Assembly (NCBI RefSeq): GCF_025642255.1
Contig: NZ_CP106759.1
Coordinates: 1,081,501 to 1,145,500 of the forward strand
Direction: 5' to 3'
DNA length: 64,000 bases
From: Stenotrophomonas maltophilia
GTDB lineage: Bacteria > Pseudomonadota > Gammaproteobacteria > Xanthomonadales > Xanthomonadaceae
Both the position numbers and the translations under genes were made by a program. Positions 1 to 11,632 of this stretch are shown here, one piece after another. The notes below the pieces were generated by a model. It saw nothing but the letters and a program-made list of their open reading frames with translations. It did not search any database and was not told where the DNA came from. The number at the start of each line of letters is the position of its first letter. Within the stretch, counting starts at the first letter, position 1.

Positions 1-1
1 C

Positions 2-97
2 CACACCCTGTTCGCCCTCGTGGACGGCAAGGTGGAGTTCTCGGTCAAGGGTCCGAAGAAGCGTCGCACCGTCAGCATCGTCTCGGCCGAAGCCTGA
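2..97 (+). CDS. rpmA: 50S ribosomal protein L27, 3' end only
   Basis: The window opens inside this gene; 31 codons and a TGA stop are present. The residues [17 protein letters not shown] followed by a basic KKRRTVS stretch match the C-terminal half of bacterial L27, a large-subunit protein near the peptidyl transferase centre. It lies directly upstream of obgE, the standard rplU-rpmA-obgE order, and is followed by a strong terminator. The start and the N-terminal part lie outside the window. Confidence 0.9.
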   Translation, partial: HTLFALVDGKVEFSVKGPKKRRTVSIVSAEA

Positions 98-147
98 TCC
101 AGGCATCCGCCGGCACCCGTGCCCCGGCATGGGAATGCTGCATGAAG

Positions 148-170
148 AGCCCCGCTTCGGCGGGGCTTTT
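148..170 (+). terminator. Rho-independent terminator after rpmA
   Basis: GC stem AGCCCCGC / GCGGGGCT with a TTCG loop followed by TTTT, 50 bases after the rpmA stop. Confidence 0.85.
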
Positions 171-176
171 CGTTAG

Positions 177-1328
<1,152 letters not shown>

Positions 1329-1350
1329 GGGCGTTGTGGCTCCCGCCAGA

Positions 1351-1378
1351 AAAGCCCGGCTTCGGCCGGGTTTTTTTG
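1351..1378 (+). terminator. Rho-independent terminator after obgE
   Basis: Stem AGCCCGGC / GCCGGGTT around a TTCG loop, followed by a run of seven T. Confidence 0.85.
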
Positions 1379-1398
1379 TTGGTTGCGATGCAGGCAGC

Positions 1399-1422
1399 AG
1401 CCGAGCATGGGCTCGGCTCTAC
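1399..1422. repeat. SMAG-type palindrome
   Basis: Inverted repeat AGCCGAGC / GCTCGGCT ending in CTAC, which is GTAG on the minus strand. This is the hallmark of Stenotrophomonas GTAG elements. It lies between convergent obgE and rpsT. Confidence 0.7.
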
Positions 1423-1453
1423 GGAAAACGGGGAGGCGGCGGAGTGCAGGCAA

Positions 1454-1482
1454 CAAAAAACCCGGCCGGAGCCGGGCTTTTG
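1454..1482 (-). terminator. Rho-independent terminator after rpsT
   Basis: On the minus strand a stem AAGCCCGGC / GCCGGGTT is followed by a run of T (seen as AACAAAAAA on the plus strand). It lies just past the rpsT stop. Confidence 0.85.
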
Positions 1483-1518
1483 CGTGTCGCCGGGACGGCA
1501 GCCCCGGCGGCAACCGGA

Positions 1519-1788
1519 TCAGGCGGCCTTGAGGGCCTTGATGCGGTCGTTCAGGCGGCTCTTGTGGCGAGCAGCCTTGTTCTTGTGGATCAGGCCACGC
1601 GCGCTGAAGCGATCCAGGATCGGCTGGGCAACGGCGAAGGCGGCTTCGGCGCCGGCGGCATCGTTGGCGTCCAGCGCCTTGATCACTTTCTTGACAGCGG
1701 TGCGCAGCATCGAGCGCTGAGCCACGTTGCGCGCGTTGCGCACGACGGTCTGCTTGGCGCGCTTCTTGGCGGACTTGATATTGGCCAC
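1519..1788 (-). CDS. rpsT: 30S ribosomal protein S20
   Basis: Primary-binding small-subunit protein contacting 16S rRNA; 89 residues, the usual length. The start [13 protein letters not shown] and the basic end [13 protein letters not shown] are the S20 signature. It is transcribed alone and divergent from murJ. A TTGACG-17-CATACT promoter and a terminator frame it. Expression is probably growth-rate dependent, as for other ribosomal proteins, but no operator is visible. Confidence 0.96.
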   Translation of the reverse strand: MANIKSAKKRAKQTVVRNARNVAQRSMLRTAVKKVIKALDANDAAGAEAAFAVAQPILDRFSARGLIHKNKAARHKSRLNDRIKALKAA

Positions 1789-1837
1789 GGTGGTGGTTTC
1801 CTGAAAAAATCGGTGTTATGGGAACAGCAAGCTGGCT

Positions 1838-1866
1838 AGTATGATGGCGCGGGAAATGTACGTCAA
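1838..1866 (-). promoter_or_regulatory. Sigma70-type promoter of rpsT
   Basis: On the minus strand TTGACG (1861-1866) and CATACT (1838-1843) are separated by exactly 17 bases, 50 bases upstream of the rpsT ATG. Confidence 0.7.
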
Positions 1867-1890
1867 GTCGATTGTCAAGAGGGACGTTGA

Positions 1891-3510
1891 GTGAGTTCAC
1901 CGAAGATGTTGCGGGGCCTGCTGTCGTTCAGCAGCATGACCATGGTCTCGCGGGTGCTCGGACTTGTCCGGGACCAGGTGATCACCACCACGTTCGGCAC
2001 CAATGCGGTCACCGATGCGTTCTGGGTGGCGTTCAGGGTACCCAATTTCCTGCGTCGCCTGTTCGCCGAAGGCTCCTTCGCCACCGCCTTCGTGCCGGTG
2101 TTCACCGAGGTGAAGGAGACCCGCAGCCACACCGAACTGCGCGAACTGATGTCACGCGTGGCGGGCACCTTGGGCGGGACGCTGCTGGTGGTCACCGCGC
2201 TGGCGTTGATCTTCGCTCCCCAGCTGGCGGTGGTGTTCTCAAGTGGCGCTGATACCGACCCGGTCAAACAGACCCTGCTGGTCGATCTGTTCCGCCTGAC
2301 CTTCCCGTTCCTGTTGTTCGTCTCGCTCACCGCGCTGGCCGGCGGGGCGCTGAACAGCTTCCAGCGCTTCGCGATGCCGGCGCTGACCCCGGTCATCCTC
2401 AACCTGTGCATGATCGCCGGCGCGCTGTGGTTGGCGCCGCAACTCGGCGGCACCCCGGAAAAGCAGATCCTGGCGCTGGGCTGGGCCGTGCTGGCGGCCG
2501 GTATCCTGCAGCTGCTGTTCCAGCTGCCCTCGCTCAAGGGCATCAATCTGCTGACCCTGCCGCGCTGGGGCTGGAACCACCCGGGTGTGCGCAAGGTGCT
2601 GACCCTGATGGTGCCGACCCTGTTCGGTTCCTCGGTGGCGCAGATCAACCTGCTGCTGGACACCCTGATCGCCGCCAAGCTGACGGATGGCTCGCAGTCC
2701 TGGCTGTCCCTGGCCGACCGCTTCCTGGAGTTGCCGCTGGGGGTGTTCGGCGTGGCCCTGGGCACGGTGATCCTGCCGGCGTTGGCCCGCCACCACGTCA
2801 GCACCGACCGCGAGGGCTTCTCGCGCTCGCTCGACTGGGGCCTGCGCATGACCCTGCTGATCTCGGTGCCGGCCATGCTGGGCCTGGTGCTGCTGGCTGA
2901 ACCGCTGATCGCCACGCTGTTCCAGTACCGCCAGTTCACCGCCTTCGACACCCGCATGACCGCGCTGTCGGTGTATGGCCTGAGCTTCGGCCTGCCCGCG
3001 TTCGCCCTGTTGAAGGTGGTCCTGCCGGCCTTCTATGCCCGCCAGGATACCCGCACCCCGGTACGTGCCGGCGTGGCCGCGCTGGTGGCCAACATGGTGT
3101 TCAACTTCGTCCTGCTGGCCGTGCTGTATCAGGTGATGGTGCCGGACGCGCTGAAGGCGCAGGGTGTAATGACGGCCATCGGCAAGCAGCCCGGCCTGCA
3201 TCTGGCGCTGGGCATTGCCAGTGCGTTGTCCAGTTACCTGAACCTGGGCCTGCTGTGGTACTGGCTGGGCAAGACCGATGTCTACCAGCGCCTGCCGGGC
3301 TGGGGCAGCTACCTCGTGCGGCTGCTGGTGGCGTGCGCGTGCATGGTCGGCGTGCTGCTGGCCCTGCTGTACTGGATGCCGGCCTTCACCGGGATGGACA
3401 AATGGCACCGGATCGGCGGCCTGATCCTGCTGGTGGGGGGCGGTGGCCTGACCTATCTGTTGGCGATGCTGGCCATGGGCTTCCGCCCGCGCGACCTGCG
3501 CGGGCATTGA
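1891..3510 (+). CDS. murJ: Lipid II flippase MurJ (MviN)
   Basis: Inner-membrane MOP-superfamily protein that flips lipid II for peptidoglycan synthesis; 539 residues. The N-terminus SMTMVSRVLGLVRDQV and AFWVAFRVPNFLRRLFAEG are hallmark MurJ segments, and about 14 hydrophobic helices are apparent. The start chosen is GTG 1891, giving MSSPKMLRG; ATG 1906 (MLRGLLSF) is an alternative. It is divergent from rpsT and 75 bp upstream of ribF, the usual proteobacterial order. Confidence 0.94.
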   Translation: MSSPKMLRGLLSFSSMTMVSRVLGLVRDQVITTTFGTNAVTDAFWVAFRVPNFLRRLFAEGSFATAFVPVFTEVKETRSHTELRELMSRVAGTLGGTLLVVTALALIFAPQLAVVFSSGADTDPVKQTLLVDLFRLTFPFLLFVSLTALAGGALNSFQRFAMPALTPVILNLCMIAGALWLAPQLGGTPEKQILALGWAVLAAGILQLLFQLPSLKGINLLTLPRWGWNHPGVRKVLTLMVPTLFGSSVAQINLLLDTLIAAKLTDGSQSWLSLADRFLELPLGVFGVALGTVILPALARHHVSTDREGFSRSLDWGLRMTLLISVPAMLGLVLLAEPLIATLFQYRQFTAFDTRMTALSVYGLSFGLPAFALLKVVLPAFYARQDTRTPVRAGVAALVANMVFNFVLLAVLYQVMVPDALKAQGVMTAIGKQPGLHLALGIASALSSYLNLGLLWYWLGKTDVYQRLPGWGSYLVRLLVACACMVGVLLALLYWMPAFTGMDKWHRIGGLILLVGGGGLTYLLAMLAMGFRPRDLRGH

Positions 3511-3585
3511 TCGTCGCCTGCGGCGGCTATACTTCAGGGTTACACCATTGAAGCGGCGGCCCCGGGTGGGCCGGAACGGGAGTTG

Positions 3586-4533
3586 ATGAGCAGGCTGTTC
3601 AGAAGCGTCGAGGGCGGGGAGCTGCTCCCCAACGGAAGCGTGGTCTGCATCGGTGCATTCGACGGCCTCCATCTGGGGCATCGTGCACTGGTGCGGCATG
3701 CCGTTGCGCGCGCGCGCGCCTTGGGCGTGGCTGCGGTGGCCGTGGCGTTCGAACCGTTGCCCCGTGAGTTCTTCGCCCAGGGCACACCACCACCGCGCTT
3801 GACGCTGGCACGCAGCAAGGTCGAGATGCTGCGCGAGCTGGGGGTCGACGCGGTGGGGCTGCTGCGCTTCGATGCAGCGATGGCGGCGATGCCGGCCGAA
3901 ACCTTCGTCCGCCAGCTGCTGGTGCGGCGACTGAATGCCCGCGAAGTGTGGATCGGGCCGGAGTTCTGCTTCGGCAACCGTCGCCGCGGTGATCTGGCCC
4001 TGCTGCAGAAGCTGGGTGGCGAGCTGGGCTTCAGCGCGGGCGAGATCGAGGCGGTCGACCTGCACGGCGAGCGCATTTCCAGTACCCGCATCCGCCAGCT
4101 GCTGCAGTCCGGCGATTTCGCCCGGGCCGGCGATCTGCTCGGTCGCCCTTACGCGATCAGCGGGCGCGTGGTGCGTGGTCGCCAGCTCGGCCGCACGCTG
4201 GGCTTCCCGACCGCCAACCTGCGTTTCCCCAAGACCCCGGCGTTGTCGGGCATCTACGCGACCTGGGTGCACGGTGTGTTCGACCAGCCCTGGCCGTCGG
4301 TGTCCAGCTTCGGCACGCGGCCGACGGTGGAGGGCGTGGAGCCGCTGCTGGAAGCCCACCTTTTCGATTTCCAGGGTGACCTGTACGGTCGCCACATCGA
4401 CGTTGAATTCGTCGCCAAGCTGCGTGACGAAGAGAAGTTCAATGATCTGGCGGCACTGACCGACCAGATGCACCGCGACGCCGAGCAGGCGCGCGCCATC
4501 CTTTCCGAACATAGATTGCGAGCCACTGCGTGA
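3586..4533 (+). CDS. ribF: Bifunctional riboflavin kinase / FAD synthetase
   Basis: Makes FMN and FAD from riboflavin; 315 residues. The N-terminal nucleotidyltransferase domain carries [14 protein letters not shown] (HxGH-type motif), and ISSTRIR closes that domain. The C-terminal kinase domain has [11 protein letters not shown]. The preferred start is ATG 3586 with CGGGAG upstream; TTG 3583 is also possible. The stop overlaps the ileS start by four bases (GTGA), so the two are translationally coupled. Confidence 0.95.
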   Translation: MSRLFRSVEGGELLPNGSVVCIGAFDGLHLGHRALVRHAVARARALGVAAVAVAFEPLPREFFAQGTPPPRLTLARSKVEMLRELGVDAVGLLRFDAAMAAMPAETFVRQLLVRRLNAREVWIGPEFCFGNRRRGDLALLQKLGGELGFSAGEIEAVDLHGERISSTRIRQLLQSGDFARAGDLLGRPYAISGRVVRGRQLGRTLGFPTANLRFPKTPALSGIYATWVHGVFDQPWPSVSSFGTRPTVEGVEPLLEAHLFDFQGDLYGRHIDVEFVAKLRDEEKFNDLAALTDQMHRDAEQARAILSEHRLRATA

Positions 4534-7361
4534 GCCAGGACTACAAGACCACCCTGAACCTGCCAGCCACCGATTTCCCGATGCGCGGCGACCTGCCCAA
4601 GCGCGAGCCGGGCATTCTGGCGCGGTGGGAGGAGCAGGGGCTCTACCAGCAGTTGCGCGACAACGCCGCCGGCCGCCCGTTGTTCGTGCTGCACGACGGC
4701 CCGCCGTATGCCAACGGCCGCATCCACCTGGGCCACGCGGTCAACAAGATCCTGAAGGACATCATCGTCAAGTCGCGCTACCTGGCCGGTTTCGATGCGC
4801 CCTACGTGCCGGGCTGGGACTGCCACGGCCTGCCGATCGAGATCGCGGTGGAAAAGAAGTGGGGCAAGGTCGGCGTGAAGCTCGATGCGGTTGAATTCCG
4901 GCAGAAGTGCCGTGAGTTCGCCGAGGAGCAGATCGACATCCAGCGCGTGGACTTCAAGCGTCTGGGCGTGACCGGTGACTGGGACAACCCGTACAAGACC
5001 CTGAGCTTCGACTTCGAGGCCAACGAGATCCGCGCACTGGCCAAGGTGGTGGCCAATGGCCACCTGGTGCGGGGTGCCAAGCCGGTGTACTGGTGCTTCG
5101 ACTGCGGTTCGGCGCTGGCCGAAGCCGAGATCGAATACCAGGAAAAGGAATCGCCGGCGATCGACGTGGCATACCCCGCGCGCGATCCGCAGGCCATCGG
5201 CCAGGCATTCGGCGTGAGCGTGCCGGCCGATGTGGACGTGGCGGTGCCGATCTGGACCACCACGCCGTGGACGCTGCCGGCGTCGCTGGCCGTGTCGCTG
5301 GGTGCGGACATCCGTTACGTGCTGGCCGAAGGTCCGGCGCACAACGGCAAGCGCCGCTGGCTGGTGCTTGCCGCTGCGCTGGCTGGACGTGCGCTGCAGC
5401 GCTACGGCGTCGAGGAGGTGGTACTGCACGGCGAAACCACGGGCGCTGCACTGGAAAACCAGCTGCTGTCGCATCCGTTCTATGCCGGGCGCGCGATCCC
5501 GCTGCTCAACGGCGACCATGTGTCCGACGAAGACGGTACCGGTGCGGTGCACACCGCTCCTGGACATGGCCAGGAAGACTACGTGGTCAGCCAGAAGTAC
5601 GGCCTGCTCGACACGTACAACGCCGGCCAGGTGACGCCGATCGATGGCCGTGGCGTGTACCTGGAATCGACGCCGCCGGCCGGTGACGTGGTACTGGCCG
5701 GCCAGCACCTGTGGAAGGCGCAGGAGGCCATCATCGGCGTGCTGCGCGACAACGGCACGCTGCTGGCCTTCCACCCGATCCGCCACAGCTATCCGCACTG
5801 CTGGCGCCACAAGACGCCGGTGGTGTTCCGTGCCACCCCGCAGTGGTTCATCTCGATGGACAAGGCCAACCTGCGCAGCGATGCGCTGGCCGCGATCGAC
5901 ACCGTCGGCTGGTTCCCGGCCTGGGGCAAGGCGCGCATCCAGAGCATGGTCGATGGCCGTCCGGACTGGACGATCTCGCGCCAGCGCACCTGGGGCGTGC
6001 CGATCGCACTGTTCACCCATCGCCAGACCGGCGAGATCCACCCGCGCTCGGTGGAGCTGATGCAGCAGGTTGCCGACCGTGTCGAAGCCGAGGGCATCGA
6101 CGTGTGGTACTCGCTGGATGCAACCGAACTGCTGGGCGCCGAAGCGGTCGACTACGAGAAGGTCACCGACATCCTCGACGTCTGGTTCGACTCGGGTGTC
6201 ACCCATGAAGGCGTGCTGGCCGCGCGTGGCTTCGGCAAGCCGGCCGACCTGTACCTGGAAGGCTCGGACCAGCACCGCGGCTGGTTCCAGTCGTCGCTGC
6301 TGACCGGCGTGGCAATCGACAGGCGCGCGCCCTACAAGCAGTGCCTCACCCACGGTTTCACCGTGGACGAGCACGGTCGCAAGATGTCCAAGTCGCTGGG
6401 CAACGGCATCGAGCCGCAGGACATCATGAACAAGCTGGGCGCGGACATCCTGCGCCTGTGGATCGCCTCGGCCGACTACAGCAACGAGATGTCGCTGTCG
6501 CAGGAAATCCTCAAGCGCAATGCCGACGCCTACCGTCGCCTGCGCAACACCGCGCGCTTCCTGCTCGGCAACCTGGACGGTTTCGATCCGGCCCGGGACC
6601 TGCGCCCGCTCGACCAGATGGTCGCGCTGGACCGCTGGATCGTGCATCGCGCGTGGGAACTGCAGGAGAAGATCAAGGCGGCCTACGACGGCTACAACAT
6701 GGCCGAGATCGTGCAGCTGCTGCTGAACTTCTGCAGCGTGGACCTGGGCTCGCTGTACCTGGACGTCACCAAGGACCGCCTGTACACGATGCCGACCGAC
6801 TCGCACGGTCGCCGTTCGGCGCAGAGCGCGATGTATCACATCGCCGAGGCGTTCACCCGCTGGGTGGCACCGATCCTGACCTTCACCGCCGACGAGCTGT
6901 GGGGCTACCTGCCGGGCACGCGCACCGGCCACGTGCTGTTCACCACCTGGTACGAGGGCCTGGCGCCGCTGCCGGCGGATGCCCAGCTCAACGCTGCCGA
7001 TTTCGACCAGCTGCTGGCCGTGCGCGAGCAGGTGGCCAAGGTGCTCGAGCCGATGCGTGCCAACGGCGCGATCGGCGCCGCCCTGGAGGCCGAGATCACC
7101 GTGGCCGCCAGCGAAGAGCAGGCGGCGCGCTGGCAGCCGCTGGCCGACGAACTGCGCTTCCTGTTCATCAGCGGTGACGTGCAGGTGCGTCCGGCAACCA
7201 CCGACGAGGTGTTCGTCAGTGCCCAGCCGACCACCAAGGCCAAGTGTGTGCGCTGCTGGCATCACCGCGCCGACGTCGGCAGTCATGCCGATCACCCGGA
7301 ACTGTGCGGCCGTTGCGTGAGCAACATCGACGGCGCTGGCGAAGTTCGGAGCTGGTTCTGA
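4530..7361 (+). CDS. ileS: Isoleucyl-tRNA synthetase
   Basis: Class I aminoacyl-tRNA synthetase with editing; 943 residues. Visible motifs are HLGH near residue 65 ([16 protein letters not shown]), the CP1 editing threonine-rich segment [11 protein letters not shown], and [11 protein letters not shown] near residue 617. A C-terminal zinc site [17 protein letters not shown] is also present. Start GTG 4530 overlaps the end of ribF, and the stop overlaps the lspA ATG by one base. The ribF-ileS-lspA-ispH arrangement indicates one operon. Confidence 0.97.
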   Translation: MSQDYKTTLNLPATDFPMRGDLPKREPGILARWEEQGLYQQLRDNAAGRPLFVLHDGPPYANGRIHLGHAVNKILKDIIVKSRYLAGFDAPYVPGWDCHGLPIEIAVEKKWGKVGVKLDAVEFRQKCREFAEEQIDIQRVDFKRLGVTGDWDNPYKTLSFDFEANEIRALAKVVANGHLVRGAKPVYWCFDCGSALAEAEIEYQEKESPAIDVAYPARDPQAIGQAFGVSVPADVDVAVPIWTTTPWTLPASLAVSLGADIRYVLAEGPAHNGKRRWLVLAAALAGRALQRYGVEEVVLHGETTGAALENQLLSHPFYAGRAIPLLNGDHVSDEDGTGAVHTAPGHGQEDYVVSQKYGLLDTYNAGQVTPIDGRGVYLESTPPAGDVVLAGQHLWKAQEAIIGVLRDNGTLLAFHPIRHSYPHCWRHKTPVVFRATPQWFISMDKANLRSDALAAIDTVGWFPAWGKARIQSMVDGRPDWTISRQRTWGVPIALFTHRQTGEIHPRSVELMQQVADRVEAEGIDVWYSLDATELLGAEAVDYEKVTDILDVWFDSGVTHEGVLAARGFGKPADLYLEGSDQHRGWFQSSLLTGVAIDRRAPYKQCLTHGFTVDEHGRKMSKSLGNGIEPQDIMNKLGADILRLWIASADYSNEMSLSQEILKRNADAYRRLRNTARFLLGNLDGFDPARDLRPLDQMVALDRWIVHRAWELQEKIKAAYDGYNMAEIVQLLLNFCSVDLGSLYLDVTKDRLYTMPTDSHGRRSAQSAMYHIAEAFTRWVAPILTFTADELWGYLPGTRTGHVLFTTWYEGLAPLPADAQLNAADFDQLLAVREQVAKVLEPMRANGAIGAALEAEITVAASEEQAARWQPLADELRFLFISGDVQVRPATTDEVFVSAQPTTKAKCVRCWHHRADVGSHADHPELCGRCVSNIDGAGEVRSWF

Positions 7362-7885
7362 TGAGCGCCGCCCGTCCGCATCCCAACGCTCTGGTCTGGC
7401 TGCTGCTGTCGGCGGCCATCATCGGCCTGGACCAGTGGTCCAAGGCCTGGGTCCTGTCGAGCCTGCCGGAGTTCCAGCCGGTGGTGGTCATCGATGGCTT
7501 CTGGAACTGGTATCGCACCTACAACACCGGTGCCGCATTCAGTTTCCTCAGCGACGCCGGTGGCTGGCAGAAGTATTTCTTCACGGCGCTGGCGATCGCC
7601 ATCAGCGGCCTGATGGCATGGTGGCTGCGTGGCACCGCCCGTGGCAACTGGAAGGCCGCCGTTCCCTATGCGCTGATCATCGGCGGGGCGATCGGCAACG
7701 TGATCGACCGCCAGGTGCACGGTCATGTCGTCGATTTCATCCAGTGGTACGTTGGCAGCTATACCTGGCCGGCGTTCAACATCGCCGACTCGGCCATCGT
7801 GGTCGGTGCCATCGGCATCGCCCTGACCGGCCTGTTCGACGGCAGGTCCGCCAAAAAGGCGGATAATGCCACTCCGAAACCGTAA
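7361..7885 (+). CDS. lspA: Lipoprotein signal peptidase (signal peptidase II)
   Basis: Inner-membrane aspartyl protease that removes signal peptides from prolipoproteins; 174 residues with four hydrophobic helices. The family motifs [18 protein letters not shown] and FNIADSAI are present, the last two carrying the catalytic aspartates. It begins one base into the ileS stop (TGATG), so the two are coupled. The window encodes several of its likely substrates, e.g. the CyoA homologue with an LTGC lipobox. Confidence 0.95.
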   Translation: MSAARPHPNALVWLLLSAAIIGLDQWSKAWVLSSLPEFQPVVVIDGFWNWYRTYNTGAAFSFLSDAGGWQKYFFTALAIAISGLMAWWLRGTARGNWKAAVPYALIIGGAIGNVIDRQVHGHVVDFIQWYVGSYTWPAFNIADSAIVVGAIGIALTGLFDGRSAKKADNATPKP

Positions 7886-7912
7886 GCCGGCCGCTGCCGG
7901 GAGATTGAACTG

Positions 7913-8863
7913 ATGGATGTGCTGCTCGCCAACCCGCGTGGTTTCTGTGCCGGTGTCGATCGTGCGATCGAGATCGTGAAGCGCGCGATCGAAACGCTCG
8001 GCGCGCCCATCTACGTCCGTCATGAGGTGGTGCACAACCGCTTCGTGGTCGATGATCTGAAGCAGCGCGGTGCGATCTTCGTCGAGGAACTGGACGAGGT
8101 GCCGGACAACAACACCGTCATCTTCAGTGCCCACGGTGTATCGCAGGCAGTGCGCCTGGAAGCGGAGCGTCGTGGCCTGAAGGTATTCGATGCCACCTGT
8201 CCGCTGGTCACCAAGGTCCACTTCGAAGTGGCGCGCCATTGCCGTGCGGGCCGCGACGTGGTGCTGATCGGCCACGCGGGCCATCCGGAAGTGGAAGGTA
8301 CGATGGGGCAGTGGAACCAGGAAGCCGGTACCGGCCAGATCTACCTGGTGGAGGATGTGGAGCAGGTCGCCACGCTGCAGATCAACCAGCCCGAGAACTT
8401 CGCCTACACCACCCAGACCACGCTGTCCGTGGACGATACGCGCGGCATCATCGACGCCCTGCGCGAGCGCTTCCCGGCCATGCAGGGGCCGAAGAACGAC
8501 GATATCTGCTACGCCACGCAGAACCGGCAGGACGCGGTACGTGACCTGGCCAAGCGCTGCGATCTGGTGCTGGTGGTCGGGTCCCCGAACAGCTCCAATT
8601 CCAACCGGCTGAGCGAGCTGGCACGGCGCGAAGGCGTCGAGAGCTACCTGATCGACGGCGCCCATGAGATCAACCCGGCCTGGGTGCAGGGCAAGCAGCA
8701 CGTCGGCGTCACCGCCGGTGCGTCGGCACCGCAGGTGCTGGTCGATGGCGTGCTTGCGCGCCTGGCCGAACTGGGCGCCGGCAGTGTGTCCGAGCTTGAT
8801 GGCGAGCCGGAATCGATGGTGTTCGCGCTGCCGAAGGAACTGCGCCTGCGCCTGATCGACTGA
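7913..8863 (+). CDS. ispH: 4-hydroxy-3-methylbut-2-enyl diphosphate reductase
   Basis: Last step of the MEP isoprenoid pathway, a 4Fe-4S enzyme giving IPP and DMAPP; 316 residues. Conserved features are the cluster cysteines in [12 protein letters not shown] and [11 protein letters not shown], a third in [12 protein letters not shown], and [11 protein letters not shown] near the end. It starts 27 bp after lspA and is probably the last gene of that operon. Confidence 0.96.
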   Translation: MDVLLANPRGFCAGVDRAIEIVKRAIETLGAPIYVRHEVVHNRFVVDDLKQRGAIFVEELDEVPDNNTVIFSAHGVSQAVRLEAERRGLKVFDATCPLVTKVHFEVARHCRAGRDVVLIGHAGHPEVEGTMGQWNQEAGTGQIYLVEDVEQVATLQINQPENFAYTTQTTLSVDDTRGIIDALRERFPAMQGPKNDDICYATQNRQDAVRDLAKRCDLVLVVGSPNSSNSNRLSELARREGVESYLIDGAHEINPAWVQGKQHVGVTAGASAPQVLVDGVLARLAELGAGSVSELDGEPESMVFALPKELRLRLID

Positions 8864-8876
8864 CCGGGAAAGGCCT

Positions 8877-8900
8877 CATCCACGCATGGCGTGGATCTAC
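8877..8900. repeat. SMAG-type palindrome
   Basis: CATCCACGC / GCGTGGATC inverted repeat ending in CTAC (GTAG on the minus strand), just after ispH. Confidence 0.65.
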
Positions 8901-8902
8901 TG

Positions 8903-8980
8903 AAACCGCTCTGGTGGGTGCAAAAACCGCTCTGGTGGGTGCAAACCAGCACAAGGTGGGTGCGAACCTTGGTTCGCACG
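8903..8980. repeat. Short tandem repeat plus inverted repeat downstream of ispH
   Basis: The 19-mer AAACCGCTCTGGTGGGTGC occurs at 8903-8921 and again at 8924-8942, a 21-base period. A third partial GGTGGGTGC follows and opens the perfect inverted repeat GTGCGAACC / GGTTCGCAC (8960-8980). The rest of the 8864-9086 spacer shows no gene. Confidence 0.6.
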
Positions 8981-9086
8981 CTCTTGGGCATGCGCGGATG
9001 GGCAGCCCGCCCATGACCTTTGGCCATGGGGCCGCGCACCACACAGGCCTAGCATCGGAGGATTCTCCGCTGTTGGAAGCCGCCCG

Positions 9087-10970
9087 ATGAAGACCCGTGC
9101 CCTGGTGATGTCCGTGCTGTTCGCGCTGGCGGCCACACCCGCGCTGGCGCAGAGCCCGCCGCCGGCCGATGCCGCTGCGCACGGCCTGCTGCGCATCGAC
9201 GTGGACGCGCGCGATCTGGCCCGGCGCATCTTCAAGGTGACCGCCACCGTGCCGGCAAAACCCGGCCCGATGACCCTGCTGTACCCGCAGTGGATTCCCG
9301 GCAATCATTCGCCCACCGGCCCGATCGACAAGCTCGCTGGCCTGCGCGTCACGGCCAATGGCAGGCCGCTGGCCTGGCAGCGCGACCAGTACAACGTCTA
9401 TGCGTTCAAGGTCGATGTGCCGGAGGGCGTCAGCGAGATCGTGGCGCAGTTCGATTTCCTGTCCTCGCAGGGCGGCAACCAGGGCCGCGTGGTGATGACG
9501 CCGGAAATGCTCAACCTGCAATGGAACGCCAACGCGCTGTATCCGGCCGGGGTCGATGCACGCCATCTGCAGGCCCAGGCCAGCGTGACCCTGCCGAAGG
9601 GCTGGAGCTACGCCACCGCGCTCGAAACAGTCCGGCGCGACGGTGACACGGTGGTGTTCAAGCCGATCACTTTCGACCATCTGGTCGATTCGCCGCTGTT
9701 CGCCGGTGAGCATTACCAGCGCATCGATCTGGACCCGGGCGCCAAGGCGCCGGTGCACCTGAACGTGTTCGCCGATGAAGCGAAGTCGCTGAAGCCCACC
9801 GAGGCACAGATCAAGGCGCACCGCGCCCTGGTGCAGCAGGCTGACCGCTTGTACGGCGCGCGCCACTACGACCATTACGAGTTCCTGCTGGCATTGACCG
9901 ACCGACTGGGCGGCATCGGGCTGGAGCATCATCGCTCCAGCGAGAACAGCGCTGCGCCGGGCTACTTCACCGAGTGGGATGACTCCGCATGGATGCGTGA
10001 CCTGCTGCCGCACGAGTACACGCATTCCTGGAACGGCAAGTATCGCCGTGGCGCGGACCTGGCAACCGACAACTTCAACGTTCCGATGGGTGACAGCCTG
10101 CTGTGGGTGTACGAAGGCCAGACCCAGTTCTGGGGCCAGGTGCTGGCCGCCCGCTCGGGGTTGTGGTCCACCGATCAGGCGCGCGACATGCTGGCCAATG
10201 TTGCGGCGACCTATGATCGCGGTCGCCCGGGACTGGCCTGGCGGCCACTGCAGGACACCACCAACGACCCGACCATCGCCCAGCGGCGCACACTGCCGTA
10301 TCGCAATTACCAGATGAGCGAGGACTATTACTCCGGCGGCCAGATGCTGTGGCTGGAAGTGGAGGGCAGGCTGCGCGCGCTGACCGGAAACCGGCGCAGC
10401 CTGGATGATTTTGCCCGTGCCTTCTTTGGCGTAGGCAACGGAGACTGGGACGTCAATCCGTATACGTTCGACGACGTGGTGGCGACCTTGAACGCCATTG
10501 CTCCGTACGACTGGGCCGGCTTCCTGCGGCAGCGCCTGGACGGCCACGGATCGCTGACCGGCGGTCTGGAACTGGCCGGCTGGAAGCTGGTCTACCGCGA
10601 CGCGCCGAACGATGCCTACAAGGCACAGGAAAAACGCGCCAAGGCGGCGCTGCTGGCGTACTCGCTCGGTGCGACGGTGATGGACAGCGGTGTGGTCGGC
10701 GACGTGATCTGGGACAGTCCCGCCTTCAATGCAGGCCTGGCGCCGGGCATGAAGGTGATCGCCATCGGTGACCGCGAGTACAGCAGCGAGCGGTTGAAGG
10801 ACGCGGTTGCCGTTGCCGCCACCAACAAGGCGCCGATCACGCTGCTGGTCAAGCAGTTCGACCGCATCGTGCCGATCCGGATCGACTATCACGGTGGCCT
10901 GCAGTATCCGGTGCTGGAGCGCATTCCCGGCCGCCCGGATCAGCTGGCCGAGCTGTGGAAGCCGCGATGA
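9087..10970 (+). CDS. M61-family metallopeptidase with PDZ domain
   Basis: Exported zinc aminopeptidase of the glycyl-aminopeptidase (M61) family; 627 residues. A Sec signal peptide (MKTRALVMSVLFALAATPALA) precedes an N-terminal beta domain. The zinc motif HEYTH lies at residues 309-313, with the third ligand probably E343 in VYEGQTQFWG. A PDZ-like segment near the C-terminus (AFNAGLAPGMKVIAIGD) fits the family layout. The natural substrate is unknown. The stop overlaps the next gene by four bases (ATGA). Confidence 0.88.
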   Translation: MKTRALVMSVLFALAATPALAQSPPPADAAAHGLLRIDVDARDLARRIFKVTATVPAKPGPMTLLYPQWIPGNHSPTGPIDKLAGLRVTANGRPLAWQRDQYNVYAFKVDVPEGVSEIVAQFDFLSSQGGNQGRVVMTPEMLNLQWNANALYPAGVDARHLQAQASVTLPKGWSYATALETVRRDGDTVVFKPITFDHLVDSPLFAGEHYQRIDLDPGAKAPVHLNVFADEAKSLKPTEAQIKAHRALVQQADRLYGARHYDHYEFLLALTDRLGGIGLEHHRSSENSAAPGYFTEWDDSAWMRDLLPHEYTHSWNGKYRRGADLATDNFNVPMGDSLLWVYEGQTQFWGQVLAARSGLWSTDQARDMLANVAATYDRGRPGLAWRPLQDTTNDPTIAQRRTLPYRNYQMSEDYYSGGQMLWLEVEGRLRALTGNRRSLDDFARAFFGVGNGDWDVNPYTFDDVVATLNAIAPYDWAGFLRQRLDGHGSLTGGLELAGWKLVYRDAPNDAYKAQEKRAKAALLAYSLGATVMDSGVVGDVIWDSPAFNAGLAPGMKVIAIGDREYSSERLKDAVAVAATNKAPITLLVKQFDRIVPIRIDYHGGLQYPVLERIPGRPDQLAELWKPR

Positions 10971-11632
10971 GACCACGCCTGGGCGGCGGTGCGATCCTGC
11001 TGCTGGCGGTGCTGGCCATCGTCGGTGCATTCCTGCCCGGCGAGGGCCGCTGGCTGCACTGGCTGGCAAAGCCGACAGCGACCCTGCTGATCGCGGCGAT
11101 GGTATGGCAGACGCGTCCTGCTGGATCACCGTCGTACCGTCGCGCGGTGCTGGCGGGCATGCTGCTCTCGTGCGCAGGCGACATCGCGCTCATGCTGCCG
11201 ATGGATGCCTTCGTCCCCGGCCTGCTGGCGTTCCTGCTGGCCCACCTCTGCTACATCGTCGCCTTCCGCGCCGGCCTGCGCGCGGGTCGCGGCCTGGTCG
11301 CCGCAGGGGGACTTCTGGGTGTGTTCGCCGCGCTCAACGTGTCCGGTCTATGGCCGCATCTGCCACCGCCGATGCGCATCCCTGTGCTGGCCTATGTGGT
11401 GGTACTGGCGTGCATGGCGATCCTGGCGCTGGCGCGGCAGTGGACCCGCCAGCGACCGGAGGCTGTCGAAGCGGGCAGTGCGCGCTGGGCGGCAGCCGGC
11501 GCCCTGCTGTTCGTCGCCAGCGATTCACTGCTGGCCTGGGACCGCTTCGCCGGTGGCCTGCCGCTGGCAAGCCTGCTGGTGCTGTCCACCTACTACGCGG
11601 CGCAGTACGCGATCGCACGATCGGTGCGCTAG
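10967..11632 (+). CDS. YhhN-family (TMEM86-like) membrane protein, putative lysoplasmalogenase
   Basis: Integral membrane protein of 221 residues with about eight hydrophobic helices. The KPTATLLIAAM and CAGDIALMLP segments resemble the YhhN/TMEM86 family, whose characterised members hydrolyse lysoplasmalogens. Activity in bacteria is mostly inferred. The start ATG 10967 overlaps the stop of the M61 peptidase, so translation is coupled. The stop abuts the convergent trehalase stop with no spacer. Confidence 0.75.
   Translation: MRPRLGGGAILLLAVLAIVGAFLPGEGRWLHWLAKPTATLLIAAMVWQTRPAGSPSYRRAVLAGMLLSCAGDIALMLPMDAFVPGLLAFLLAHLCYIVAFRAGLRAGRGLVAAGGLLGVFAALNVSGLWPHLPPPMRIPVLAYVVVLACMAILALARQWTRQRPEAVEAGSARWAAAGALLFVASDSLLAWDRFAGGLPLASLLVLSTYYAAQYAIARSVR

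Noticed and set aside
2239..4512. 757-codon minus-strand frame
   Set aside because: Covers the 3' half of murJ and all of ribF in antisense; Gln/Arg/His-rich with no family motif.
4254..7295. 1013-codon open frame on the minus strand
   Set aside because: Antisense to ileS, which has all synthetase motifs; the minus frame is a low-complexity, His/Gln/Arg-rich shadow typical of GC-rich codon bias.
8903..8942. CRISPR-like direct repeats
   Set aside because: Only two full 19-base units with two bases between them; no spacers and no cas genes.
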